The position numbers were made by a program, and so were the translations under genes. From Lancefieldella parvula_C (lineage in GTDB: Bacteria; Actinomycetota; Coriobacteriia; Coriobacteriales; Atopobiaceae): a stretch of 64,000 bases of DNA. The stretch is from contig NZ_JRND01000007.1 in assembly GCF_000758945.1 (NCBI RefSeq), positions 65,280 through 129,279 on the forward strand, read 5' to 3'. Numbering within the stretch: the stretch's first letter is position 1; each line of letters starts with the position of its first letter. Below are positions 15,907 to 24,139 of the stretch, in pieces. A model generated the notes under the pieces. That model searched no databases and had not been told where the DNA came from. It saw only the letters and a program-made list of their open reading frames with translations.

Positions 15907-17166
15907 CTACTCACCTCCCGAACTTGTTGTTGACGTTGTTGTTTCTGTTGTGGGTGTTCCGCCAGACTGAGCGTCTTCTTTCTTTTTGACCGCTTTAGTG
16001 TTGGCGTCGTCAATTTGTTTGCGGTAATTCTCGACGGTGCTATGTGCTTCATCCTCGTTTTTAACGCGAATTCCGTCTGCAAGAGAGTCTTGAACTGCGT
16101 CGGGCAAATCTTTTATTTCAATCGACGTAGTTTCAACAAGCGAAGACATGTTTATGCCGGCAATTGTTGTAGGAATACCTCGATAAACGCCAACGGTAGT
16201 TCCGTTAATTCCTAAGTACCACTCGCTGCTTACAAACAGGAAGAACACCGCAACAGTGGCTGCAAAGAGCGCAAGGAACGAGACAAACGTGGCAATGACG
16301 CCACGAGTAAGGTGTTTTCTGGTTTGATCGGCTATGCCGTCGTCCAAGACATCGATGACAATAACGGTAATGTTGTCTGAGCCGCCATAGGTAAGAGCTG
16401 CGGAAACAAGGTTATCGGCAGCCTTTTGTGGCGTGACGTTAGAGACAGCAATGGCTTCAATCTCATCGTCGGGCACCATGCCAGAAAGGCCATCGGAGCA
16501 CAAGATGATGCGGTCACCATCAGATACTTCAAGCGAGAAATGATCTGCGTACATGTCTGGATCAGAGCCAAGAGCTCGCGTAACTACTGAGCGAGAAGGG
16601 TGTGTACGCGCCTCATCAGCAGTAATCTGGCCAGAATCAATGAGCTCCTCAACGTAGCTGTGGTCATGAGTAATGCGGACCAGCGTGCCATGATGGAGCA
16701 GGTAAATGCGAGAGTCACCAACATGAGCAACGGCCATCTGATTGCCCTCAATGAGGACAGCAGAGGCAGTGGAGCCCATGCCAGGTTTGCCAATACCCTT
16801 TGCAGGAGCATCAATAACTTCCTGGTTAGCAGCCTCAATTGCAGCGCCAAGACGGACATCGTCTGCGGTACTTGGTGCCTGTTCGGCAATAACCTTAACA
16901 GCAATGGAGCTTGCTACCTCACCAGCGGCGTGACCTCCCATACCATCGCAGATGGCAAAAAGGGGAGTGCGCAAAAGGAACGAGTCCTCGTTATGCTCGC
17001 GAACTAATCCCACGTCAGAGCGGGCGCCCCAAGAAATAAAGGTGTTAGAGCCAGAAACTGCCTCTGCGTCACAACGACCATCAAGTGGCAGCTCGCAACG
17101 ACCAGGAGCACTCACGGGCTCTTGTGTAGGTGTATCAGAAATATGTGTTGTATCAGAAGAAACCAT
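15907..17166 (-). CDS. pstP: PP2C-family protein phosphatase (PstP-like), membrane-anchored
   Basis: This protein has a cytoplasmic PP2C domain (about 40-275) with the metal-binding motifs SDVGLVREHNEDS, ICDGMGGHAAGE, VGDSRIYLL and GSDNITVIVIDV. A membrane helix (about 285-310) leads to an extracellular tail of about 105 residues ending in a Thr/Ser-rich stretch. Mycobacterial PstP dephosphorylates PknA/PknB and their substrates, and the position here matches that operon. I place the start at ATG 17166 after AGAGG; an in-frame TTG at 17190 would add eight residues and overlap the FHA gene. Its stop is two bases before the RodA-PBP start. Confidence 0.93.
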   Translation of the reverse strand: MVSSDTTHISDTPTQEPVSAPGRCELPLDGRCDAEAVSGSNTFISWGARSDVGLVREHNEDSFLLRTPLFAICDGMGGHAAGEVASSIAVKVIAEQAPSTADDVRLGAAIEAANQEVIDAPAKGIGKPGMGSTASAVLIEGNQMAVAHVGDSRIYLLHHGTLVRITHDHSYVEELIDSGQITADEARTHPSRSVVTRALGSDPDMYADHFSLEVSDGDRIILCSDGLSGMVPDDEIEAIAVSNVTPQKAADNLVSAALTYGGSDNITVIVIDVLDDGIADQTRKHLTRGVIATFVSFLALFAATVAVFFLFVSSEWYLGINGTTVGVYRGIPTTIAGINMSSLVETTSIEIKDLPDAVQDSLADGIRVKNEDEAHSTVENYRKQIDDANTKAVKKKEDAQSGGTPTTETTTSTTSSGGE

Positions 17167-17173
17167 GAGCCTC

Positions 17174-17587
17174 TTATCGACGTCCAACACGCATAATCAC
17201 ATCGCCGACCTGGACTTCGTCTGTGTCACGAAGGGTAACAGGCTGCTCGATGATGTGACCATTAACCATGGTTCCGTTTGTGGATCCAAGGTCTTCAAGT
17301 ACCAGAGCAGGACCCTGGATAGTAAAGCGGGCGTGTGAAGCAGAAACGTAAGGTTCGTCAATCACAATGTCAGACGAAGGAGAACGTCCAATAACAACAG
17401 GACCCAAGATGTCTACGTGAAGACCACGTAAGGACTTGACGCCCTTCTCGACATCAACGGACCAAATAGCTCCGTCTTTGCGCTGACCGCGGACAAGACC
17501 AATGCCCGTGCGCATGACCGAGAACAGGAAGATGTACAACAGGACAACAAGCAGAACACGTCCTGCAAAGAGAATCAAATCAATCAT
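17174..17587 (-). CDS. fhaB: FHA-domain protein with N-terminal membrane helix (FhaB/FipA-like)
   Basis: A 137-residue protein with one N-terminal membrane helix (about 5-25) and a C-terminal FHA domain (about 60-130) showing VIGRSPSSDIVI, SASHARF and DLGSTNGTMVNG. FHA domains bind phosphothreonine. In mycobacteria FhaB (FipA) sits in the same operon and recruits division proteins after PknA/PknB phosphorylation. Its start codon overlaps the FhaA stop as TAATG, indicating translational coupling. Confidence 0.92.
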   Translation of the reverse strand: MIDLILFAGRVLLVVLLYIFLFSVMRTGIGLVRGQRKDGAIWSVDVEKGVKSLRGLHVDILGPVVIGRSPSSDIVIDEPYVSASHARFTIQGPALVLEDLGSTNGTMVNGHIIEQPVTLRDTDEVQVGDVIMRVGRR

Positions 17588-18711
17588 TAGTTCTCCCGGA
17601 ACTGAAGGTCCATAAGACCAATGGTAATGAGGTCTCCGTCGCGCAGAATTACCTCATCTACGTCGATATCGTTGACAAGCGTTCCGTTAGTGGAGTGCAA
17701 ATCAGCAATGTGCCAATCATGACCGTCATAGGTCATCTCGGCGTGACGTCTTGAAACGTTAGGATCGCGCAGAACAACGTCTGCCTGAGAGCGCTCGCGA
17801 CCAATAATGGCTCGAGGAGCCTCAACGCGATACGAACGACCGCTCTGGCGATCAATCAAAATGCAGGTAGCGTCCATGTTTGCGCGTGGCGTGCCTTGCA
17901 GATTGCGAGAAGAACGACCGCCTGCGCCGTTTAATTGGGCATCAAGGGAAGGCGTGATACGACGCTGAGTCATAGGGACGGGAGCCGCTGTTGGGATAGC
18001 TCCGTTAACAGGAAGGTCTGGAAGTCCGTTTGAGCTTGGAAGAACAGGCATAGGAGTGGACTCAGCTGCGGAAACAACAGGAATTGCGCCTTGAGCCTCA
18101 ACAAAGTCTGGTGGCATTACCGCAAGACCGGCGTCTGTACCAGCAAGATCTCCTAAAACCTCTGGCGTTGCATTATCTGCAGAAACGGGTCTAACTACAG
18201 ACAGAGGATCTGGCTCTGGCTGTGGTTCTGGCTGAACAGCAGCGCGAGAATTGTGTTGCTGAGGCATTTGAGCTGCAGCTCCTCCAACACTGGAGTTTCC
18301 ACCCAAGAAAGCACGCTCTTCATTGCGTAGCTGGTCAAGTGTATTGCCGTCAACGTTTTCTGCAAAGACAGCAAATTTTCCAGGCTTCAGAGATGGGTCA
18401 ACCATAAAACGAACAAGCGGCTGACCAACAAATACATAATCTTTTTGCTGAGCCTGAGCAGCCACGAAGTCAGAAACCTCTGCAGTTAGATCAGCATAAA
18501 GAGGACGCATCAGTGAATCGTCTTGAGGAGCAACTAAAACGGTATACAGGGCAGGCGCAGTGTCTACGCCATCAATCTCATACGTCTCACGTTCCATCTC
18601 TTTAGCTGCGCGTTTGGCAAGCTTCTTAAAAGAGAAAGGCTCTGCGTATCCCTGAGGTGCGGCACCAAAGACCGAACCAATACGGTTTTCAAAGTCACTA
18701 AGAAAGCTCAT
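17587..18711 (-). CDS. fhaA: FHA-domain protein with FhaA-type N-terminal domain
   Basis: This 374-residue protein has an N-terminal domain (about 1-125, MSFLSDFENRIGSVFG) like that of FhaA (DUF3662), a long low-complexity linker rich in Pro, Ala and Gln, and a C-terminal FHA domain (about 295-370) with IIGRERSQADVVLRDPNVSRRH and LHSTNGTLVND. Mycobacterial FhaA binds phosphorylated MviN/MurJ and tunes peptidoglycan precursor flipping. It overlaps the upstream membrane kinase gene by 14 bases. The motifs are visible; the role is inferred from operon conservation. Confidence 0.92.
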   Translation of the reverse strand: MSFLSDFENRIGSVFGAAPQGYAEPFSFKKLAKRAAKEMERETYEIDGVDTAPALYTVLVAPQDDSLMRPLYADLTAEVSDFVAAQAQQKDYVFVGQPLVRFMVDPSLKPGKFAVFAENVDGNTLDQLRNEERAFLGGNSSVGGAAAQMPQQHNSRAAVQPEPQPEPDPLSVVRPVSADNATPEVLGDLAGTDAGLAVMPPDFVEAQGAIPVVSAAESTPMPVLPSSNGLPDLPVNGAIPTAAPVPMTQRRITPSLDAQLNGAGGRSSRNLQGTPRANMDATCILIDRQSGRSYRVEAPRAIIGRERSQADVVLRDPNVSRRHAEMTYDGHDWHIADLHSTNGTLVNDIDVDEVILRDGDLITIGLMDLQFREN

Positions 18712-20494
18712 CTAATTCCTCGCCTTCCTGATCCGCGTCAAGTGGACCTATCAGGACAATTGCAATACATACAAGTACACATAAGAATACCGTAATTAGT
18801 ACAGAAACTATACTTTCAACTACCCAAAAATTGGGATTCTCCATCCAAGCTGCCCATATAAAGCCACTTGAAAGCAATATGGCACAGACAATTTGTCCAA
18901 AAACCATCCATCCGCGACGTCTTTTCTGGCTCATAAGCGAGCCTAAAAGAGCAGATAGGGAGCATGCCCCAAAGCGAATCCAAAAAGGAAGCCCTGAGGC
19001 CAGTGAGGTGTAGTCATAGGCAAGAGGAGTTGCCGCAAAGCCCAAAGATATGCCTCTTGCAAACAGTATTCCAAAAAGATAGCTAAAAGCTCCTGTTAAA
19101 ACTGCAGGTAGAGGATGCATGGTGGCGGAGACAAGCACTGGTGCTGAAACAGGAGCAGGTAATAAAGCTGCTAATAAGCAGTTGATGCTGCTAAATTTTG
19201 AGACCCTTCCTGCAAAGGCCCACCAGATAACGCTTACCAAGGTTACAAGCGTTGCAAACGGGAATGAAGTACTGGTAGGGCTAATGCTTGCCAGAGCATA
19301 TACCGCGCATGCAATGACCAGTGCAGAACCCAACGGAGTCCAAAGAGCAGCTGCCGCAGCTCCTACAAGAGAGCCTACCACAATAAACGTGAGCGATTCT
19401 GGAGCAATAAGCTGGAACAACTGGGCGAGAAGAACGCCGGTGACCAGCGCTGATACGCCACGCACGGCAGCCGAGGGCAGCCAGGGGAAGCGGATTGAGA
19501 GCGGAAGATGCTTGACGTCCCAGGTCTCGGTTTCCTCTTCTTCCGACTGTTCCACCAGGGATTTGAGGCTTTTCTCGCCTTGTTTTTCACTGCCAAGAGG
19601 AGTCACAATTTCTTGTGCAAACTCCAAGACGCTTCCTTGTCTCATTGACGGCTCAGGGGAAAGCGCCTGCGTCAAGGCGGCATCTACAGCAAAGGGAACC
19701 TCGGGATCTTCTTTGAGCAGAGGAATTTTTGGACCCTTGTAGATGTGATCAAGGGATTCTTTAGCCGTTCTGCCCGCAAATACATTGACGCCCGTCAAGG
19801 CCTGCCTCAGAACAACAGCAAGCGAGAAAATATCAGCGCGCTCGTCAACAAGCATGCCTTCAACCTGTTCTGGAGGCATGTAGCCTACCGTACCACCACG
19901 AGCGCCGCCATAACCAGCAGCTGAAGCAAGTGTTGCCATACCAAAGTCGGCAAGTTTTACCGTACCTTGGCGGTCAATCATGATATTTGTTGGCTTGATG
20001 TCCAGATGGAGCACGCCGTTTTCATGGGCATAGTGAAGCGCCTTTGCAAGTGAAGACACCATGTGAGCTGCTTCGGCATAGGTGAGGTAGCCACCCTCAA
20101 CGCGAGCTAAGAGCTCCGATAAATTAAGGCCATCAACAAACTCCATGACCAGATAGGCGTAATCACCTTCAATCTCAAAGTCATGAACAGTCACAATGTT
20201 AGGATGCGCCAGCAAACAAGCGGTTCTTGCCTCAGAAAGAGCCTCGTCAACAGTTGAAGCAAGCACGCCGGGAGTCTCGGAAGCCCCTAACAATGGCATG
20301 CGTTTAATGGCTACGCGCCTCTGCAAACGAGTATCCCAGCAGGTACAAACGGTGCCAAAACCTCCGTTACCTCTGCGAGCAAGAACGCGATATCGGTCCA
20401 ACAAAATTTCTGGCTCAGCCGCAGGTGATGCCTGCTGAGCAGAAGGTGAATGTAGATATGTAGTCTGCGTGGTCTGTGACCGCGAGTCACTCAC
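18698..20494 (-). CDS. Ser/Thr protein kinase with polytopic membrane C-terminus
   Basis: The first gene of the envelope operon starts at GTG 20494 after AGGAGG and encodes 598 residues. The kinase domain (about 34-290) has RGNGGFGTV, the Lys in VAIKRM (64), VLHLDIKPTNIM and LADFGMA. The catalytic loop is HLD rather than HRD, so it is a non-RD kinase and may not need activation-loop phosphorylation. Residues about 335-590 hold about eight or nine hydrophobic helices, and there is no PASTA sensor. Mycobacterial PknA has a single membrane helix, so this architecture is unusual. It may sense the membrane itself or a lipid-linked molecule. Confidence 0.88.
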   Translation of the reverse strand: MSDSRSQTTQTTYLHSPSAQQASPAAEPEILLDRYRVLARRGNGGFGTVCTCWDTRLQRRVAIKRMPLLGASETPGVLASTVDEALSEARTACLLAHPNIVTVHDFEIEGDYAYLVMEFVDGLNLSELLARVEGGYLTYAEAAHMVSSLAKALHYAHENGVLHLDIKPTNIMIDRQGTVKLADFGMATLASAAGYGGARGGTVGYMPPEQVEGMLVDERADIFSLAVVLRQALTGVNVFAGRTAKESLDHIYKGPKIPLLKEDPEVPFAVDAALTQALSPEPSMRQGSVLEFAQEIVTPLGSEKQGEKSLKSLVEQSEEEETETWDVKHLPLSIRFPWLPSAAVRGVSALVTGVLLAQLFQLIAPESLTFIVVGSLVGAAAAALWTPLGSALVIACAVYALASISPTSTSFPFATLVTLVSVIWWAFAGRVSKFSSINCLLAALLPAPVSAPVLVSATMHPLPAVLTGAFSYLFGILFARGISLGFAATPLAYDYTSLASGLPFWIRFGACSLSALLGSLMSQKRRRGWMVFGQIVCAILLSSGFIWAAWMENPNFWVVESIVSVLITVFLCVLVCIAIVLIGPLDADQEGEELDELS

Positions 20495-20627
20495 GGCAAC
20501 CTCCTGTGTTTAAAGTGTGTTTGTCGGCCGTGACTGTCTATATTCTACCGCTGAAAAGAATTTTCTTATATATCTATTGTTTTTCCATGAGAAGAAAACA
20601 AAATGTTGTAGTATTATTCCCTAGCAC

Positions 20628-20714
20628 GCGGGTGTGGCGGAATTGGCAGACGCGTACGGTTCAGGTCCGTATGAACGCAAGTTCATGGGGGTTCAAGTCC
20701 CTTCGCCCGCACCA
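20628..20714 (+). tRNA. tRNA-Leu (CAG)
   Basis: An 87-nt class II tRNA with a long variable arm, acceptor stem GCGGGTG/CGCCCGC, anticodon loop TTCAGGT (anticodon CAG at 20662-20664) and an encoded CCA. Confidence 0.95.
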
Positions 20715-20724
20715 TTTGCATTTA

Positions 20725-20750
20725 AAAAGCCCCTTTACGGGGCTTTTTTG
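20725..20750 (+). terminator. Terminator between tRNA-Leu and a convergent small gene
   Basis: AAAAGCCCC pairs with GGGGCTTTT, with T runs on both strands, so it can stop tRNA-Leu transcription and the convergent minus-strand gene. Confidence 0.85.
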
Positions 20751-20754
20751 TTAC

Positions 20755-20973
20755 TTATTTGTTGTCTGCATCAAAGTCAGACCAGCCTTCTTCGTCTTCT
20801 CCAAAGAGGTCCCAGTCGTCTTCAGTCTTCTTGTGGTTGAAATACATCTTTTTGGTTTTGCGCTCTAACACAAAAGAAATAACCAAAAAGAGCAAAATTC
20901 CACCAAGTACGAGGAACAACACACCGGTCTTATCGCCAAAAAGCCAGCCGACAAATGAGTTAATTGCGTCCAT
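20755..20973 (-). CDS. Small single-span membrane protein with acidic tail
   Basis: This 72-residue protein starts at an ATG with GGAG seven bases upstream. One membrane helix (about 17-36, TGVLFLVLGGILLFLVISFVL) is followed by a basic patch (ERKTKK) and a very acidic, Trp-containing tail (EDDWDLFGEDEEGWSDFD). The positive-inside rule places the tail in the cytoplasm. A real gene is supported by the ribosome site, the composition and the terminator. The family is not recognised. Confidence 0.7.
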   Translation of the reverse strand: MDAINSFVGWLFGDKTGVLFLVLGGILLFLVISFVLERKTKKMYFNHKKTEDDWDLFGEDEEGWSDFDADNK

Positions 20974-21014
20974 AATCTAGCTCCAGAACATGTGAAGGGT
21001 TAAGAATCTGAATA

Positions 21015-21028
21015 CAAGTATATACTTG
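21015..21028. promoter_or_regulatory. 14-bp palindrome between divergent genes
   Basis: CAAGTATATACTTG is a perfect palindrome in the gap between the small membrane protein gene and serS, 56 bp before the serS start. It overlaps TATACT-like promoter sequence and could be an operator. Confidence 0.4.
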
Positions 21029-21083
21029 GTAAGCTATAAGAAAAAATGCACTGCTAAAAAGTGTTGATTCAAGGAGAAGCTGC

Positions 21084-22367
21084 ATGCTTGATATCAAATT
21101 TGTGCGCGAGAATCCTGACCTCGTGGATAAAGCTTGCGAGTCCAGGCAAAACGCCCATTGGGATCGCGAGAAATTCTTTGAGCTTGACGAGGAGCGCAGA
21201 AGCGTAATTGCCGAGGTTGAGTCTCTTCAGGCAGAGCGTAACGCTGTTTCTAAGCAGATTGGCCTTCTTATGCGTGAGGGCAAGAAGGAAGAAGCTGAGG
21301 CAGCTAAAGAGCAGGTAGCAGCTAACAAAGATCGCATCGCAGAGCTTGATCAGCGCCGCGGAGAGGTTGAGGAAGAGCTCACCGCCCTTGTTGCAGCTAT
21401 TCCAAACATTCCTGACGCATCCGTTCCTTATGGCAAGGATGACTCCGATAACCCTGAGGTTCGCAAGTGGGGAGAGCCAACTCAGTTTGATTTTGAGCCA
21501 AAGGCGCACTGGGATCTTGGACCCGAGCTGGGCATGATTGATTTTGACCGTGGCGTAAAGCTTGCAGGAACTCGCTTCTATCTTCTTGGCGGCATGGGCG
21601 CTCGCATGGAGCGTGCGCTTATCAACTTCATGATTGATACACATAACCAGGCAGGCTTCAAAGAGTGGTGGCTACCAGTTATCACAAATCAGGATTCTCT
21701 GTTTGGCACTGGTCAGCTTCCTAAGTTTGAAGAGGACCTCTATCACGTACAGCCTGACCTCTACCTCATTCCAACTGCTGAGGTCCAGCTCACAAACATC
21801 CATCGTGACGAGATTCTGGACGCATCTCAGCTTCCTTTGCTCTATACCGCATTCACTCCATGCTTCCGCGAGGAGGCAGGTTCAGCCGGTCGAGACACCC
21901 GTGGCATCATCCGTGTTCACCAGTTTGACAAGGTAGAGATGGTCAAGTTTGCAAAGCCAGAAGACTCCATGAATCAGCTTGAGTCCATGGTTCAGGAAGC
22001 CGAGAAGATCCTTCAGCTTCTGGGCCTTCCTTATCACGTAGTTACTCTCTGCACTGGTGACATTGGCTTCTCTGCATGCAAGTGCTATGACATTGAAGTT
22101 TGGCTCCCAAGCTATAACGCATACAAGGAGATTTCTTCTTGCTCTAACTGCTGGGATTTCCAGGCTCGTCGTGCAAATATCCGCTATAAGGATCCAGCAG
22201 AGTTCAAGGGCACCCGTCTAGTTCACACGCTTAACGGCTCCGGTCTGGCAGTTGGCCGTACCATGGCTGCAATTGTGGAGAATTATCAGAACGCAGATGG
22301 CTCCGTTACCGTGCCCGAGGCGCTCCGTCCTTACATGGGTGGCATCGAGGTTATTCGACCAGAATAG
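21084..22367 (+). CDS. serS: Seryl-tRNA synthetase
   Basis: A 427-residue class II aminoacyl-tRNA synthetase of normal length that charges tRNA-Ser. The N-terminal coiled-coil arm (about 30-105, rich in Glu, Lys, Ala and Arg) binds the long variable arm of tRNA-Ser. The catalytic core has motif 2 in FTPCFREEAGSAGRDTRGIIRVHQFDK and motif 3 in LNGSGLAVGRTMAAIVENYQ. It follows an AAGGAG ribosome site and is monocistronic, ending at a clear terminator. No T-box leader is visible upstream; the gap is under 110 bases. Confidence 0.98.
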   Translation: MLDIKFVRENPDLVDKACESRQNAHWDREKFFELDEERRSVIAEVESLQAERNAVSKQIGLLMREGKKEEAEAAKEQVAANKDRIAELDQRRGEVEEELTALVAAIPNIPDASVPYGKDDSDNPEVRKWGEPTQFDFEPKAHWDLGPELGMIDFDRGVKLAGTRFYLLGGMGARMERALINFMIDTHNQAGFKEWWLPVITNQDSLFGTGQLPKFEEDLYHVQPDLYLIPTAEVQLTNIHRDEILDASQLPLLYTAFTPCFREEAGSAGRDTRGIIRVHQFDKVEMVKFAKPEDSMNQLESMVQEAEKILQLLGLPYHVVTLCTGDIGFSACKCYDIEVWLPSYNAYKEISSCSNCWDFQARRANIRYKDPAEFKGTRLVHTLNGSGLAVGRTMAAIVENYQNADGSVTVPEALRPYMGGIEVIRPE

Positions 22368-22400
22368 TTTCTCTTTTTAATCAAAATTGATTCAATCTCT

Positions 22401-22440
22401 GAAATGGTCTTCTAGTGAATTGTGAAGACCATTTCTTTTA
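22401..22440 (+). terminator. Terminator of serS
   Basis: A perfect 12-bp stem, GAAATGGTCTTC with GAAGACCATTTC, is followed by TTTTA. Confidence 0.85.
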
Positions 22441-22444
22441 CTGA

Positions 22445-22468
22445 TTTATAGAACATATGTTCTATAAA
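22445..22468. promoter_or_regulatory. Perfect 24-bp palindrome with LexA (SOS) box core
   Basis: The palindrome runs TTTATA, GAACATATGTTC, TATAAA. The core matches the Gram-positive LexA box (GAAC, four bases, GTTC). It is followed six bases later by a TATACT -10 element at 22474-22479, so a bound repressor would cover the promoter of the next gene. The match is seen directly; LexA control is inferred. Confidence 0.7.
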
Positions 22469-22508
22469 TTTGCTATACTGAGATCAGTAAAGGAAGAAAG
22501 AGGTGGCT

Positions 22509-22829
22509 ATGAAAGGTCTGGTAGAGGTACAGAAAGAAATTGTATTAAGGCAGTTTGTTCAGGGTAGTGCGGCAAAAATTGGATTCGGCCACAAGGAGTT
22601 TTATTCAGAGATCCATATTGCATCAGAGCAACTTGCAACTTTAAGAAAGTGGATTTCAAGCCAAGGTAGAGTGGGTTTAAAAGATCTAAGCCCACAAGAG
22701 TATCTGGAGGTCATCATGGCAGAAACATGTATGGCTGAGGTAATGGATGAGCTTGATGAAGCCGGTATTTCTTATCAGTATTTGTATGCAAACTCTTCCG
22801 GTGAAGTAGCTTTAAGACCAGGTAGATAA
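22509..22829 (+). CDS. Small uncharacterised protein, probably LexA-controlled
   Basis: This 106-residue protein starts at ATG 22509; a GTG two codons earlier is possible. A GAAAGAGG ribosome site precedes it. It is soluble and mixed-charge, with helix-forming stretches (EVQKEIVLRQFVQGSAAKI, LSPQEYLEVIMAETCMAEVMDELDEAG), and has no signal peptide, membrane helix or zinc motif. I do not recognise the family. The promoter carries the SOS-type palindrome at 22445-22468, so it may be a DNA-damage-induced protein such as a division inhibitor or repair accessory. It is followed by a hairpin shared with the convergent tRNA-Arg. Confidence 0.65.
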   Translation: MKGLVEVQKEIVLRQFVQGSAAKIGFGHKEFYSEIHIASEQLATLRKWISSQGRVGLKDLSPQEYLEVIMAETCMAEVMDELDEAGISYQYLYANSSGEVALRPGR

Positions 22830-22854
22830 TAAAAAAGAGCTCCCGAAGGAGCTC
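22829..22854 (-). terminator. Terminator of the minus-strand tRNA-Arg
   Basis: GAGCTCC/GGAGCTC around a four-base loop is followed on the minus strand by a run of six T. Confidence 0.8.
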
Positions 22855-22865
22855 CTAAGTTCAAG

Positions 22866-22942
22866 TGGTGCGGCGTATAGGATTCGAACCTATGACGCCC
22901 TGATTCGTAGTCAGGTCCTCTATCCAGCTGAGGTAACGCCGC
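22866..22942 (-). tRNA. tRNA-Arg (ACG)
   Basis: The 77-nt cloverleaf on the minus strand has acceptor stem GCGGCGT/ACGCCGC, anticodon loop CTACGAA (anticodon ACG, presumably edited to ICG, reading CGN) and an encoded CCA. Confidence 0.95.
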
Positions 22943-23011
22943 GTGCAAGTAGATAGAATGCCATTTTCCAGTTGAAAATGCAAGACTAATCTTAGAAAAA
23001 GTTCTTCTTGG

Positions 23012-23046
23012 TAAGAAAAAAAGCTCGTTGCAGAGATGCAACGAGC
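23012..23046 (-). terminator. Terminator of tRNA-Ser
   Basis: On the minus strand, GCTCGTTGCA pairs with TGCAACGAGC and is followed by seven T. Confidence 0.85.
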
Positions 23047-23055
23047 AGAAAATTC

Positions 23056-23146
23056 TGGCGGAGAGCTGGGGATTCGAACCCCAGATGGGCTTGGGGCCCA
23101 TACTCGCTTAGCAGGCGAGCACCTTCGGCCTCTCGGTCAGCTCTCC
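23056..23146 (-). tRNA. tRNA-Ser (GCT)
   Basis: A 91-nt class II tRNA on the minus strand with a long variable arm, anticodon loop CTGCTAA (anticodon GCT, reading AGC/AGU) and an encoded CCA. gluQ lies just upstream in the same orientation. Confidence 0.95.
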
Positions 23147-23201
23147 AAAATGGGCGCTTGAGAATGATACCCCGAACTGGCGTCACTCACAATAAGACAT
23201 T

Positions 23202-24137
23202 TTACAAAACATGTGAAAAATGCTCAACAACCACGTTTTTTCGGTGAGCGCGAAGTGCATCCCATGAAAAGCGATTGGCAACTTGTGCTGCAGAAAGAGG
23301 TTCTTCTTTTTCTGCAAGACCTATGCAATACGCTAGAAAGCCAAGAATCTCTTCTGGTGTTTTTCCTTGGTCTCTCAGAACGCCAAGATCTAGATCGTGA
23401 TTGCGTTTAGAAAGTCTCCTGCCATCTGGCGCAACAAGTAGCGGGAGGTGAGCATAGATGGGATGAGAAAAACCAAGCACGTCTTGCAAATAAAGCTGTC
23501 TGGGAGTAGATGAAAGAAGGTCTGATCCTCTAACTACCTCAGTTACGCCCATGTCAGCATCGTCAACTACTACAGCAAGCTGATATGCAAAGACTTCGTC
23601 TGCACGCTGGACGATAAAGTCTCCACATAATTTAGAAAGATTTTGAGATGTTTGACCATAGACTTTGTCTTCAAACGCGTAGGTCTTATTAGGAACTCGT
23701 ATGCGAGTTGCTGGAATTTTATGTTTGGAAAGCTCTTCACGCTCGGATTTGCTCAGGTCGCTGCAGGTTCCCGCATAGACATATGCACCATCGCTGACAT
23801 GAGGGGCTTGTGCAGCGTGTAAGTCTGCTCGGGAACAAAAGCAAGGATACAAAAATCCCTGTTGTTTCAATTTCAATAGAGCGTCCTGATAGAGCTCCGT
23901 ACGCTTGCTTTGGAAAAACGGCCCTCTGTCCCAAGTTAGTCCCAGCCACTGTAAATCATCCAGGAGAAGAGAGGTGTATTGAGGATTATGAGCACGAATA
24001 TCTAAGTCTTCAATGCGAAGAATGAAGCTGCCATTTTGGGAGCGAACGCTGGCCCAAGCCATAAGAGCTGAGAAAACGTTGCCTAGGTGCATCCTTCCAG
24101 AAGGAGTTGGCGCAAATCTTCCAATGCAAGAACTCAT
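23202..24137 (-). CDS. gluQ: Glutamyl-Q tRNA(Asp) synthetase
   Basis: A 311-residue paralogue of the glutamyl-tRNA synthetase catalytic domain without the anticodon-binding domain. It has the HIGH-type motif in GRFAPTPSGRMHLGN, the KMSKS-type motif in RRLSKRNHDLDL and zinc-ligand Cys residues in PCFCSRADL with a further Cys in YAGTC. GluQ enzymes attach glutamate to the queuosine base of tRNA-Asp. A queuosine-precursor transporter (queT) about 10 kb away fits this role. The upstream GNAT gene ends two bases before the gluQ start, so they form an operon. Confidence 0.92.
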   Translation of the reverse strand: MSSCIGRFAPTPSGRMHLGNVFSALMAWASVRSQNGSFILRIEDLDIRAHNPQYTSLLLDDLQWLGLTWDRGPFFQSKRTELYQDALLKLKQQGFLYPCFCSRADLHAAQAPHVSDGAYVYAGTCSDLSKSEREELSKHKIPATRIRVPNKTYAFEDKVYGQTSQNLSKLCGDFIVQRADEVFAYQLAVVVDDADMGVTEVVRGSDLLSSTPRQLYLQDVLGFSHPIYAHLPLLVAPDGRRLSKRNHDLDLGVLRDQGKTPEEILGFLAYCIGLAEKEEPLSAAQVANRFSWDALRAHRKNVVVEHFSHVL

Positions 24138-24139
24138 TC

